From Iris pallida (Eukaryota > Streptophyta > Magnoliopsida > Asparagales > Iridaceae), in contig JANAVB010029819.1 in the NCBI GenBank assembly GCA_029216955.1, positions 33,936,747 to 34,000,746 on the forward strand: 64,000 nt of DNA. The letters run 5' to 3'. The stretch's first letter is position 1; every line of letters starts with the position of its first letter. Under the pieces are notes generated by a model. That model saw nothing but the letters and a program-made list of their open reading frames with translations, made no database searches and was not told where the DNA came from. Below, one piece after another: positions 1 through 10,146 of the stretch. Both the position numbers and the translations under genes were made by a program.

Positions 1-800
1 GCAGAGCTTCCTAGAGCACTTTGGGTTCCGGCCGCAGCCAGCCGATTCTTCGATATTGCGCTAACATGGTACCGCACGGATCCTCATACGTCGGTGAGAG
101 GGTTATAATGGAAGGACTTCCGGAGGCTCTTCAAGGAGAAGTTCTTCCCGGACGTGGCTCTTACAGCATTAGAGGGCCAGTTCGTGGGTCTAGTGCAGGA
201 GAACTCGTCGGTGGACGAGTATGCAGCTGAGTTCTTCCGCCTTAGCAGGTTCGCTCCCGATATGATCCAGGATGAGGGCAGAAGGCTCGTAAGTTCCGTA
301 GGGGACTTATTCAGGCAGTGTGCACCCGCACCTCGGGACGTCGTGACGCGACGTTCGATCAGATATTGATGGACGCACAGATTGCAGAGGAGGACTTCGG
401 CCTCAAGCCGAAGAGGGGCAGTGATGCCTTAGGGGCTAGTTCTAGTACAGTACCGGCGAAGCGCCCTCATTTCTAGCAGAGGCAGTTTCAGCAGCAGCAG
501 CCTCAGTTACAGTTTCAGCAGGCACCAGCGCGTGCCCAGCAGCACCAGGGACAGGGCCAGAGGCAGGCCATCCAATATGCCTTCTACAAGAAGATGGGAC
601 ACACCGGAGAGGTTTGTAGGATGAGGCTGGGAGTTTGTCTGTTCTGTGGAGCTCCAAATCACCAGATGAGGGACTATGCTGCCCGTGCAGTCAGACAGGC
701 ATACCAGGATAGAGTGCGGCAGGCTAGAGGAGGCCAGCAGGGGCGTGCTTTCACCATAACAGTTGAGCCCACTCCGGCAGTGGCAGAGCAGATCGCAGGT
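1..800 (+). pseudogene. Ty3/gypsy gag remnant (element A)
   Basis: This is the decayed capsid-nucleocapsid gene of a plant Ty3/gypsy retrotransposon, which would package element RNA. Around 154-300 the translation carries the Retrotrans_gag pattern (LEGQFVGLVQENSSVDEYA, then a FFRLSRFAPDM-like stretch). At 594-690 there is a CCHC-like region with CLFCGAPNHQMRDY, and the first knuckle is broken. The same region of element B (20281-20800) is clearly homologous. Reading requires several frame changes. The 5' part lies outside the window. Downstream of about 800 the homology to protease is lost and there is no RT, RNase H or integrase before the 3' LTR, so this copy kept gag only. Confidence 0.8.
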
Positions 801-1450
801 TCTAATCTTTCGATCTCATTTTCGCATTTGCCTTCTTATAAACTGTCTTGAAATTCGATTCTATCTGTTCTTGATCGTTGGATGAAAATTGTTCTTGTGA
901 TGTGATTTCCTTCTAAGATAAGTCATATGGGCTAGGTCGCCTCGATTATGAGATTTTAGAATCCTCTAGGGTCATGCTAGCAGGCATAGTGAAGACATAT
1001 AGTCGGATTATGGACGTATTTCTCGGGTGTAGGAATTTAAGGTTTTTGCTGCCAAGCATGCGACAATGCGAAAATTTTAAATGCCATAATTCTAGATGTA
1101 TGTACCGTAGTTGAGGACTCTGTGATTATCCTAGCCTTGCTCACTGACATGACGGAGATTCCGAGTATCATGATGATTGGACAGACGCATACGATTATCG
1201 ATTTGCATGATTTTTTGTGTGTTTACTTTGTTTTAATTTTTGAGGATAATTCTTTTAAGGTGGATAGACTTATAGCACCCAGTTTCTATTTGAGAGTAAT
1301 TTTAAATTTTATAATTTTAGTCATTTAATTCATGCTAGATTTTTGAGATTTTAATCATTTTACATTTTTAGCCATGACTTGTGATTTGAGATTTTACTAT
1401 TGTTTGGTTTTAATTTCGAGGACGAAATTTTTTTTTAAGGTGGATAGATT
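801..1450 (+). other. Degenerate 3' internal region of element A with duplicated polypurine-tract block
   Basis: I see no usable coding sequence here. After gag the sequence passes directly to the 3' end of the element, so pol was lost by deletion. Two copies of the block TTTTAAGGTGGATAGA, the expected polypurine tract of this family, occur at about 1254-1269 and 1434-1449, exactly 180 bp apart. Each is followed by an LTR-start-like sequence (AGCACCCAGTTTC and TTACCCCCAG). The second copy abuts the real LTR start at 1451. Confidence 0.6.
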
Positions 1451-2190
1451 TGTTACCCCCAGTTTTTAGGAACAGGGATATTTTTGTCATTTTGTAGTTT
1501 TGAATATTTTGAAATTTATTTTATTATTTATGATATTGTTTTGGGGTTATTTGAGTCGGGTTCGAATTTCAGCTCATTCCGACTTGTATCAGGGACCCGG
1601 GGTAGCTTAGACTCTGATCAGGACCCAACTGGAACCGACCAACTTGTCATGACCAAACCCAGATATTTATATTTGACTAATCCCATTTGATTTTAGTGGG
1701 ATTAGGGATTAGAATTAGATTTAGAACTTGAAATTAAGAGTTTTCAAGTTACCATTTTGACCCCAACTCAAACCACTCATTTCTTTGACTTGGAGGACAT
1801 TTTGGTAAATTGCCAAATGCCCCCAACCCTCTGAATGTGGCCAGCCATGTATGGAGCACCCCCTCTCCTTTGTTTCACTCCAAAGCAATCTCTCTCTCTT
1901 CATTTTATTTCTTTCCAAGCTCCTTCCCTCTCAAGAAATTATTTAGGTATGCTTTTAAAACCTTCATTAATTCTCTTTTGCATTTATTTCCTTTACCATA
2001 AATGAGGAGGAGACCACCCTCTACATTTTGCCCATAGAATTTGTAGGTTTCCCTAGAAATCTAGTTTAAGGATTTAATTGGGGGTTTTCCTTTAGAGAGG
2101 AGTATATATGTATATATATATTTATATGTATTTGTGTGTGTAGAGAGTGGTGGTGGTATTGGTGTCATGAGAATAGTGGTAGTGGTGTTG

Positions 2191-2230
2191 AGAGTTTGTA
2201 TTTATATATATATATGTGTGTGTGTGTCTG

Positions 2231-2306
<76 letters not shown>

Positions 2307-2307
2307 T
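2191..2307 (+). repeat. TA/TG microsatellite in LTR A
   Basis: Alternating (TA)n and (TG)n runs. The YIYIY and VCVCV open frames across it are products of the repeat. Confidence 0.95.
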
Positions 2308-2336
2308 ATGTGTGTGTGTATGTAGATATGTATGTG

Positions 2337-2883
2337 GGAGAATAAGAAGGAGGAGAATGAGAAGAAGAATGAGAAGGGGGAGAATGAAGAGGAGAATAAG
2401 GAGGAAAATGAGAAGGAGGAGAATGAGGAGGAGAATGAGGAGGAGAATGAGAGGAGGAGAATGAGGAGGAGAATGAGAAGGAGGATAATGAGGAGGAGAA
2501 TGAGAAGGAGGAGAATGAGGAGGAGAATGAGAAGGAGAAGAATGAGAAGGAGAATGAGGAGGAGAATGAGAAGGAGAATGAGAAGGAGAATGAGAAGGAG
2601 AATGAGGAGGAGAATGAGAAGGAGAATGAGGAGAATGAGGAGGAGAATAAGGAGGAGAATGAGAAGGAGAATGAGGAGGAGAATGAGAAAGAGAAGAATG
2701 AGGAGGAGAATGAGAAGGAGAATGAGAAGGAGGAGAATAAGGAGGAGAATAAGGAGGAGAATGAGAAGGAGAATGAGAAGGAGAATGAGGAGGAGAATGT
2801 GGAGGAGAATGAGAAGGAGAATGAGAAGGAGGAGAATGAGGAGGAGAATAAGGAGGAGAATGAGAAGAAGAATGAGAAGGATA
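2337..2883 (+). repeat. GAGAATGAGAAGGA purine minisatellite in LTR A
   Basis: About 550 bp of pure G/A/T purine-rich sequence on the plus strand, built from 9- and 12-base variants of GAGAATGAG and GAGAAGGAG. It is absent from LTRs B, C and D. A 194-codon Met/Arg-rich frame runs through it, but its composition simply reflects the repeat, so I do not call a protein. Confidence 0.95.
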
Positions 2884-2990
2884 AATGTAGGAAATAGGGT
2901 ATTGATGAGATATTGAGTTTGACTTCTAAGATGGGGTTAGAAATAAGTTGTCTTGGTAGGTAATGACTAGATGAAGGTAGTTTAGGCTAG

Positions 2991-3340
2991 TCTTGACCTC
3001 CGTTGACCAAAAGTCAACTTCAAGTCAACACTTGACTTAGAATTGACCAAAATCAAACCAGAGTTGACTAGTTGACTGAAAGTCAACTGTTAGTCAACAT
3101 TTGACTAGTTTGACCTAGGGTTGACTTAGTGTTGACCAGAATTGACCAGAGTTGACTTTTTGACCAAAAGTCAACTGTAAGTCAACCCTTGACCCAGATT
3201 GACCTAGTTTGACTTGGATTGACTTCCTATGATCTTGTTTGATCTTGGTTGTCCTAGTGTGACCCAGTTTGGCTCAGTATGACCTAGTATGACCTAGTTT
3301 AGCTTGGTGTGACTTAGTTTGACCTAGTTTTGACTTAGAC
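2991..3340 (+). promoter_or_regulatory. TTGAC(C/T) array in LTR A
   Basis: By hand I count about 25 copies of TTGAC followed by C or T, on both strands, in about 350 bp. TTGAC(C/T) is the W-box core bound by plant WRKY factors. It also fits the loose plant branch-point consensus, and the array ends about 75 bp before a candidate 3' splice site at 3413. Which role applies, if either, is not decided by sequence. Confidence 0.6.
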
Positions 3341-3413
3341 TTGCATATCATGACTAGATTAGCTTTCCTTTCATTATTAAACCATGTTTTGACTTGTAGC
3401 ATCTCATCTTTAG

Positions 3414-3463
3414 GTCTGTGATTACTCTGAGCGTCTGTTCACCTTATCAGCTCAGGACCACAG
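3414..3463 (+). other. Candidate 50-nt internal exon in LTR A
   Basis: The block is preceded by CATCTTTAG (acceptor-like) and followed by the GC-type donor block CAG/GCGAGTACATTC, which is identical for 15 bases in LTRs A, B and C. A matching upstream GT donor would be TTTAG/GTATGC at 1946/1947. The next acceptor is AAATTTTACAG at 4250. This is inferred from sequence only, without transcript evidence. Confidence 0.4.
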
Positions 3464-4250
3464 GCGAGTACATTCACTGATAGTTTTCATTGTCTTGATA
3501 TCTGCTATATCCGATTCAGTCGTAGTGTCTTACTTGATTTCCAGATACGACATTTCACGGACTAGTATATGTCGGATCCTGTCATGAGATGTTATTCCCG
3601 GATTACTTGGTATATTGGTACATGACTCGATTTGTTATTTGTACTTGTATAGACATGGACTTGGGAGTGGGCTGATCACCTGCTCTTAAATCTCGTGTCA
3701 TGACGTGTTATGACCGGATCTTTTATACTATTCGGGGATGGGGAGTTATTAGTGGTTGTGTGATCAAAATACCCACTTATTGTTTCATACTTGTACTCGA
3801 CACTTGTCCATAGCTACTTGTTCACAACTTTCCATGGTGACCGGCCTTATCTTCATACTTGTTGCTTCACGCTTGTTATTTGGTTGTAGCCTGTCAGATG
3901 GAAAGCCTGAACATGTTTCCCAAGCCGATCACATGACGCACTAATAATTCAAGGCACCTTTTATATTTATTATCGGGGAGGCTAAGTTCTGTTCGGGAGA
4001 AGGGTTACAACCCCGGTTCTTATTTGGTTTAAGGATTGTAACTCGGCTTCCGAATAGTTCCCAAGTCGCCCTATATACATACATATTGTCGTCCTTTTTC
4101 AGTACTTACACCATTATATATATTTTCAGTTGATTTTGTCTTGTATTTCATTACACTGTCTCTTATAGAATTTGTCAATTCATATGGAACTGCTGTTGGT
4201 GTTTGTACTTGCTCATTTTCCTGACAGGATACCGTTGACAAATTTTACAG

Positions 4251-4357
4251 ATGATTCAGAGGCTGATTGCCCGACCTATTATGGGGGCGGGTTAGATGGA
4301 GTAGACTTGGACCGTGGCTTGCTAGTAGAGCCACTAGACTTTGTTCTCCCAGAGTAG
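4251..4357 (+). other. Candidate acidic terminal reading frame in LTR A
   Basis: It follows the acceptor-like AAATTTTACAG. Joined to the 50-nt block the frame stays open and reads DDSEADCPTYYGGGLDG to a TAG at 4355. The counterparts in LTR B (EDEKEACVDTFYGAALDD) and LTR C (EDEDEALVTTYYGAGLDD) are recognisably related. No in-frame ATG is visible, so translation is doubtful. Confidence 0.35.
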
Positions 4358-4630
4358 TGTAGATTAGTTGGGTTGCCTGGCCTGCAAGCTAGCTAGTACT
4401 TTTCAGACTGTAGTATTATATTATATTATATTATATTCTGTGATGTTATGTTTAGTTTTGGACTTGTGTGGATCTCGAACTTATTTCCTGCTTCATCTAT
4501 CATTTTTCCTTTCGTGCTATCTATCCTAGTTTGTTTATGTGATTGAGACTGTATTGCTATGTCACCTCCATTCGGAGTATATATACTGTATAGGTACCTT
4601 TATCTATTTAGTTGTAGTATTTCTAGATGA

Positions 4631-4717
4631 CCTAGACAGCGTTCTACCGCCGATGCTGCGGTGTAGGCTGGACGTAACCACGTACTCGTACCCCTAATCA
4701 GGGTGCGGGTCGTGACA
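4631..4717 (+). repeat. Conserved U5-end block shared by LTRs A, B, C and E
   Basis: The signature CGTTCTACCGCCGAT, a GTAGGCTGGACGTA-like stretch and the terminal GGGTCGTGACA also occur at 19330-19413, 28197-28280, 42056-42140 (minus) and 32303-32385 (minus, more diverged). Confidence 0.75.
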
Positions 4718-4888
4718 TCTAGCCTCATAAACCGTGCCCAGAGATTTTGGCTCACTTATAGCTTCCACCACAGCTTCATCGAGAAAGCATTAACAACATG
4801 CGACAGTCTGCAAAAACCAGGCCTCCTCATCTGTAGGACTGGCCATGGTGTCCTAACTCGCCCAATGATGTTTGTCCTTACCATCGCA
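4718..4888 (-). pseudogene. LINE 2 ORF2 fragment (left piece, between elements A and B)
   Basis: Reading the minus strand from 28290 and jumping across element B to 4888 restores a typical plant L1 post-RT stretch: FANFWGYCDGKDKHHW, then a MASPTDE-like motif. This is equivalent to FFWGSQDGMYKHSW in LINE 1. The piece is decayed, with in-frame stops and a frame change before the VVNAFSMKLWWKL-like end. The remainder of LINE 2 must lie left of element A, outside the window. TCGCA at 4884-4888 is the target duplication of B. Confidence 0.8.
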
Positions 4889-5286
4889 CGTCACTACCAC
4901 ATTTGTAGTTTGAGGGTATTTTTGTCATTTTTGGGGTTATTTGAATTTATTAGAATTTATTTGAATTTATGGGAATTTTTAGGATTTATTTTGGAATTGT
5001 TTGAATGAAGGTTAACTAGATTGACTTTGACTAGCTTTGACTTGGTAGGCTAACCTAGAAGCTAACCCTAGTTGGGTATGGACTTGGTTAGGTCATGCAA
5101 CCCTAGTTAGACTAGAGTTAACCTATGGTTTAGTCATTAAACTCAAGATTAAAATAGAAGGCTTTTAGACACCAGTTATGACTTGTGATTTTGAACCATT
5201 ATTTTGACTAAGCCAACCCATTAGCCATGAGCCAAACCCTAACCCTAATCTATGTGGCCGACCACCTAGCCTGGAGATTCCTACCC

Positions 5287-5294
5287 TATAAATA
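5287..5294 (+). promoter_or_regulatory. TATA box of element B 5' LTR
   Basis: TATAAATA sits in a conserved plant promoter context, CCCTATAAATACTC, about 400 bp into the LTR. In the 3' LTR (24819-24826) it is mutated to TACAAATA. With the start about 30 bp downstream, most of the LTR would be transcribed leader. Confidence 0.6.
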
Positions 5295-5542
5295 CTCTCC
5301 TCCATTAGGTTAAGCCTCTTTAGGAAAGAACAAGTTTTAGAAAGAGGTGAGTCTCCATCTTCATAAATTCCTAGAAAATCCAAATTAACTCCTTTTTCCC
5401 TCAAACAAATTGCAATAGGTTTTAAATTAAGTTTTCTTGCTATTGGTATATTTATTTCTCAGTTTCATAGCAATTTTGTGGAGTTTGGGGAGCAAGGAGA
5501 CACCCCTCTTTGAAGCTTTTTGAGGACTTGTAACACCATTAG

Positions 5543-5548
5543 GTAAAT
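5543..5548 (+). other. Candidate 5' splice site in element B 5' LTR
   Basis: ATTAG/GTAAAT. The aligned site is AG/GTAAAT in the B 3' LTR (25074/25075), LTR C (minus, 45566/45565) and LTR D (62839/62840), and AG/GTATGC in LTR A (1946/1947). The matching acceptor in this LTR is at 18181; without LINE 1 the interval would be about 2.2 kb. Confidence 0.4.
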
Positions 5549-5810
5549 CACTAAAACTCCTTGTTACATAATATTTTTATTGCATAACGACCTAGATCTA
5601 AGGGTCCCCTAGCTAACCCTAGATTTCTGTAGGATTTAGTGTCCTTTCGTGTCCTAAATGGATACATATCAGTCCTAGTGTGATAGTGTTTGATGAAATG
5701 CCCCAATGGGCTTTTCGATTTGGTTTTAGAAAAGTTTCTGAATAGGAAATCATATTTTTATGTGGCTTGCATGTTCCTGATTGACTGGGGGTGATTTGGT
5801 GTCTTTTCGT

Positions 5811-6298
5811 GTCAGATTGGACACTTGGACACGTCGTGCGCGCACGGACTGCACTGTCCTGCTGCTCGGGGCTGATTTCTTACTGGTTAGGACATGAGGA
5901 CACGTGAAACTCGACACACGCCTTGAGGCACTGACTGACATGCCACATGTCAAGTTTCAGATGACCACGTGGCGTGTCGAGGGAGAAATCACCATCGCAC
6001 GGGATTTATACTGACACAGTTCACATGAATTTAGGGTTCGGATACGCGTATTTTGACACGACACGGCGGCACATCGACACGAGTCAGGGTGACACAGTTG
6101 TAGCCGGACACTGGGCGAACTCGTGGGTGAGTGCACGAGACACGAAGTGTCCCGTGTCGAGTGTACGACACGCGTGCACTTGTGCACGAGGCTGCACTGG
6201 ATTTCTGTGTAAGAGTGCACTGTAGGTGTTTGTGTTGTGTGGACACGTCTGTGTCGTGTGTGGTGGACACGAATTGGACCCTAAGACACGTGCACATG
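5811..6298 (+). promoter_or_regulatory. G-box/GTGTC-rich array in element B 5' LTR
   Basis: About 490 bp, GC-richer than its surroundings, with very many GTGTC/GACAC pentamers and CACGTG palindromes. CACGTG is the plant G-box (bZIP/bHLH, ABRE core ACGTG). The 3' LTR copy (25330-25832) keeps six CACGTG sites; here about half have become CACATG or similar, consistent with CpG decay. Several overlapping short open frames on both strands are side effects of the repeat. Confidence 0.6.
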
Positions 6299-6736
6299 TG
6301 TGTTTACTATTACCAACCTATAATTTCGTATTTTGGTTTGTTTTTATGTGTTAATTCCTATTTACCCAATTTCTGATACATGAAACATTATGTATTCTTC
6401 CAGTTTTTCCATATCGAGTTTTGACAGCCTATTTAACCTATTTTTATGCTGTTAATCATTGGTTTAAGTCTCTAAATTAGTTCTCCTACTTATAATCTAC
6501 TTGGGTTTCGATTTTGGTGTGAATTGGTTAAAAAATGGGATCGAATTGGTGGGTTGAATCATGGGGACTGAAACTGTCAATACTGAAACTGTTTGGGAAT
6601 GAAATTATGGGTTTCCTTTCCTTTCCGTTCCACACTCACTGATTTGCAGATTCATCATTCACACACATTATGATTTCTAGCAACACTCTCACATCCCTAC
6701 ACCAGCCACACATTTAACACACACACACTTGCAACT

Positions 6737-6737
<1 letters not shown>

Positions 6738-6793
<56 letters not shown>
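6738..6793 (+). repeat. (CA)n microsatellite
   Basis: An uninterrupted CA run of about 55 bp within a CA-rich stretch of the 5' LTR of B. In the 3' LTR (26264-26274) the run is much shorter. Confidence 0.95.
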
Positions 6794-6795
<2 letters not shown>

Positions 6796-7022
6796 TTTTA
6801 GCAATACACCCTCACATTGCCTAGTATCACACACATATGCACACTCTCACACATTGCCTATCACTACACTCATAGCTAGCACACACACACATTGCCCCCT
6901 CTCTCTATATACATATACGTGAGTATATATTATATGTGTATAGCTATATATGTAATGTATATACTTATAGTTAATGTAGATATATAATATATGTATATCT
7001 ATATTAAAAAAAAAGTATTGAG

Positions 7023-7239
<217 letters not shown>

Positions 7240-7388
7240 CATACAAGCTCTGGAACCCTAGGGCGCCTCCGTTTCTCCACCTTGATTCCGGAGTGGCCTC
7301 GGCCGCGCCGGAGTCCCTCTGGGGCTGTTATACCACTTGGATGGTAGTCCCCTTCACAACGTTGATCTTCTTGTTGCCTTAGAGTTCC

Positions 7389-8738
7389 ATGACCTCTCGT
7401 TCGTTTGCAGAGGTGGTGGGCGGCCAGGCCCCTAAGTCTGCGCCTCTCATTCCTCCTCGATCAGTTTCTTCCTTCAAGGGTGCCCCCTCGATCTCCTTTA
7501 CCGAGGAGGAGGAATCCGCTCTGGCGTCACCTCTACGTTATGCCTTGGTTGGAAAGTTTTCCCAATATCGGCCTCCTATTAACAAGATCCGCAAAGCCCT
7601 CGCGGAGTTTACTTTCGATGGATCTATTACTGCTGGACTCATTGATTCGAGACACATTCTCATTCGTCCCTCCTGTGAATCAGATTATATTCGCCTCCGT
7701 ACGAAGGACACGTGGTATATTGCGCGTGCTCCCATGAGAATTTTCAAATGGGATCCAGACTTCTCGCCGTCACATGAATCACCAATTGTTCCAGTCTGGA
7801 TTAATCTGCCTAACCTCCTTTATCATCTCTACGCGAAGGGAGCTTTATTTGCGATAGCAAGTGCCATAGAGCATCCTCTCAAAATTGATAAAGCTACGGC
7901 TGACCTGTCTCGTCCAAGCCTTGCTAGGGTTTTTATTGAAATTTATGCTTCGAAGTTTCTTCAGCAGAAGATCCGTATTAATATGCCCCAAAACAGGAGT
8001 TTTTGGCAACATATAGAATATGAGTCATCTCCCTTATATTGTACTTACTGTCGCCATCAAGGTCATTCCATGGTTTCATGTATAACAAAACAAAAAGAGA
8101 AAGGGAAGGAAGTAGCTATGCCGAAGGAAGGCCAGGGCCAAGTGACTCGTATTTTATCCAGAGGTACGTGCGAGGAGATTGGAGAGCCGTCCAATCATAC
8201 TCTGACGGCAACTGAGGCCATTAATAAGCCTCCTATACAAGAGATTAGAGCTGATAATAATGACTCCACGAATAGTGGTAGCCGTCACATTGAAGACGCT
8301 CAAAAGCACCCGCCAATCCATGTATCCAACACTCAAGCAGCTCCGGATAATGTGCCAGTCATTAATTCTCCAGCTATTGCACCAGATCTTTCTATGCAGG
8401 TTGATGCGACAACTTCCACTCCGGATCAAACTGATCCTTCCAGCCCGCGTGATGAAGAAGCCCTTGCTAATCCTGAGGGATCAATTCCTGATCATCAGGA
8501 GGAAATTAATACGGAGGTTGAAGAAGAAGAAATCGTTGGCCGCGCTTGGACGGACTTTGCAGAAGAAGAAGAAGCTCGGGAGGAGAGTGCTCAGAGACAT
8601 GAAGAAGAAGAAGCGGCGGTGGTCCGGCCACCACAGTCGGTGCGTAAGAAGAAACCCCCGCCTCCTCCTTCGGACAGAGTCCTCCGCTCAGGGATTAGCA
8701 CTCCAGCTGGTACTCAAACCCAAACCCTTAATGATTAA
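7389..8738 (+). CDS. LINE 1 ORF1 (DUF4283 / CCHC zinc-knuckle nucleic-acid-binding protein)
   Basis: A 449-residue product, intact. Residues ~70-190 are DUF4283-like (SRHILIRP, ending in FKWDPDF and PVWINLPNL, the usual plant LINE ORF1 pattern). Residues ~218-232 are a CCHC knuckle, YCTYCRHQGHSMVSC. The C-terminal third is low complexity and very acidic (EVEEEEI, RHEEEEAA) followed by a basic proline run (KKKPPPPP). Such proteins coat LINE RNA in the ribonucleoprotein. The stop overlaps the ORF2 start as ATGATTAA. It is open while ORF2 is broken, which may be chance in a relatively young copy. Confidence 0.85.
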   Translation: MTSRSFAEVVGGQAPKSAPLIPPRSVSSFKGAPSISFTEEEESALASPLRYALVGKFSQYRPPINKIRKALAEFTFDGSITAGLIDSRHILIRPSCESDYIRLRTKDTWYIARAPMRIFKWDPDFSPSHESPIVPVWINLPNLLYHLYAKGALFAIASAIEHPLKIDKATADLSRPSLARVFIEIYASKFLQQKIRINMPQNRSFWQHIEYESSPLYCTYCRHQGHSMVSCITKQKEKGKEVAMPKEGQGQVTRILSRGTCEEIGEPSNHTLTATEAINKPPIQEIRADNNDSTNSGSRHIEDAQKHPPIHVSNTQAAPDNVPVINSPAIAPDLSMQVDATTSTPDQTDPSSPRDEEALANPEGSIPDHQEEINTEVEEEEIVGRAWTDFAEEEEAREESAQRHEEEEAAVVRPPQSVRKKKPPPPPSDRVLRSGISTPAGTQTQTLND

Positions 8739-10146
8739 TTTCCTCATCTGGAATGTACGAGGAGTGGCTAACAAAATGACTGTCAAAAGAATCAAAAAAT
8801 TATTGAGGATCAATAAGATCCAATTTCTTGCGATCATAGAGCCGAAGGATGCAAAGGAACAACTTTTATCTTTCCAAATTAAACTTGACTGCTCTCAATC
8901 GCTTTCAAATGAGCGCGGAAACATTTGGCTTTTTACTAGAGCAGGCTCATCAATGACTCAGGTGGACTCATTCGACCAAGCTCTGTCCGTCAGGCTTTTC
9001 AATGATATGCTTCCTACTGAAGTGATCTTGTCGATTGTGCACGGACACAACACTAAGGAAGGCAGAGCTGACTTATGGACGAGGTTACAACATATCCAAA
9101 CCAGTACTTCACTTCCTTAGGCTGTAGGAGGTGATTTCAACGCAGTTAGAAGTACGGATGAGAAGACAGGCGGTCTTCACCCGAGTTCTCAATCCAAGAA
9201 TGAGTTTAACGATTTCATTATGACTACGGGCCTTTCTGAGCTACCATATACAGGAAGTAAATTCACCTGGATCAAGTCGGAGGGAGACAAGCAAGGGTCC
9301 AGGCTGGATCGTATGATGATGGACAAGGACTGGTGGGCTATGCTTCCGCTCTCGATTGAGGAGCACCTCAATCGCAATGAGTCGGATCACTCTCCGCTAC
9401 TTCTCAAATTCAAATCTGCAAGCACGGAAGGGCGACGGGCATTCAGATTTCTTGACTTCTGGGTGTCACACGAGGAATTCTTACAAATAGTTGAGAAAGC
9501 TTGGCACTCGGTGGACCATGCCAATGCTTTGGTTCGAGTGGCTGAGAGATTGGTGGCCTGCAGGAAAGCACTATCGAGCTGGAGTCATGCCACTTTTGGG
9601 GACATTTTTTAGGAAGTAAAAGCGGCTGAAGATGGAGTCCTTGCAGCTGAAATCACTTATGAACAAGATAGTTCAGATATCAATAGGGAAGGTCTTCATA
9701 AAGCAAGAGCCATCCTAAAACAAAGGCTTTCATATGAGGATTCATTTTGGCGACAAAAGGCCAGGATGCGATGGGATTTAGAAGGTGACCGAAACACGGC
9801 TTACTTTCATGAATGTGTTAATAGCAAATGAAGGAAGCTTCGTATTCATTCTATCAAGGCAGAAGATGGTTCCAATCTTACTGAGCTCCAAGATCTTCAG
9901 GCTTCTGCCAATGAATATTTTGCTAATCAATATTTGAGCTCCTGCACGGTTCATGATGAAGACTTATTGTCATGCATTCCCTTCTTGATCAATGAAGAGG
10001 ACAACAGCCTTTTGACTACTGCTCCTACAAAGGCAGAACTTCTCTTGACTATCAAAAGCATCGACTCGAAGAGTACAGGGGGTCCTGATGGCTTCACTGC
10101 TCTTTTCTTTACTGCGGCTTGGCAAATCATTGAAGGAGACATCATG

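Larger units (their letters stand above)
1451..4717 (+). mobile_element. 3' LTR of Ty3/gypsy element A
   Basis: The LTR starts TGTTACCCCCAG immediately after the polypurine block and ends GGGTGCGGGTCGTGACA (3267 bp). The last ~90 bp match the ends of LTRs B, C and E, while most of the remainder differs. Inside are a TA/TG microsatellite, a purine minisatellite, a TTGAC array and candidate splice sites, each listed separately. Immediately after the end is TCTAG (4718-4722), the expected 5-bp target duplication; its partner lies left of the window. The insertion target is ORF2 of LINE 2. Confidence 0.85.

Noticed and set aside
2332..2916. 194-codon Met/Arg-rich open frame
   Set aside because: Composition is fully explained by the GAGAATGAG minisatellite. 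There is no start context or conservation, and it is absent from related LTRs.
5957..6376. Overlapping frames on both strands in the GTGTC array (also at 25521-25908, 44679-45488 and 63037-63486)
   Set aside because: They are caused by the lack of stops in GTGTC/CACGTG-rich sequence. Frames overlap on both strands and are not element genes.
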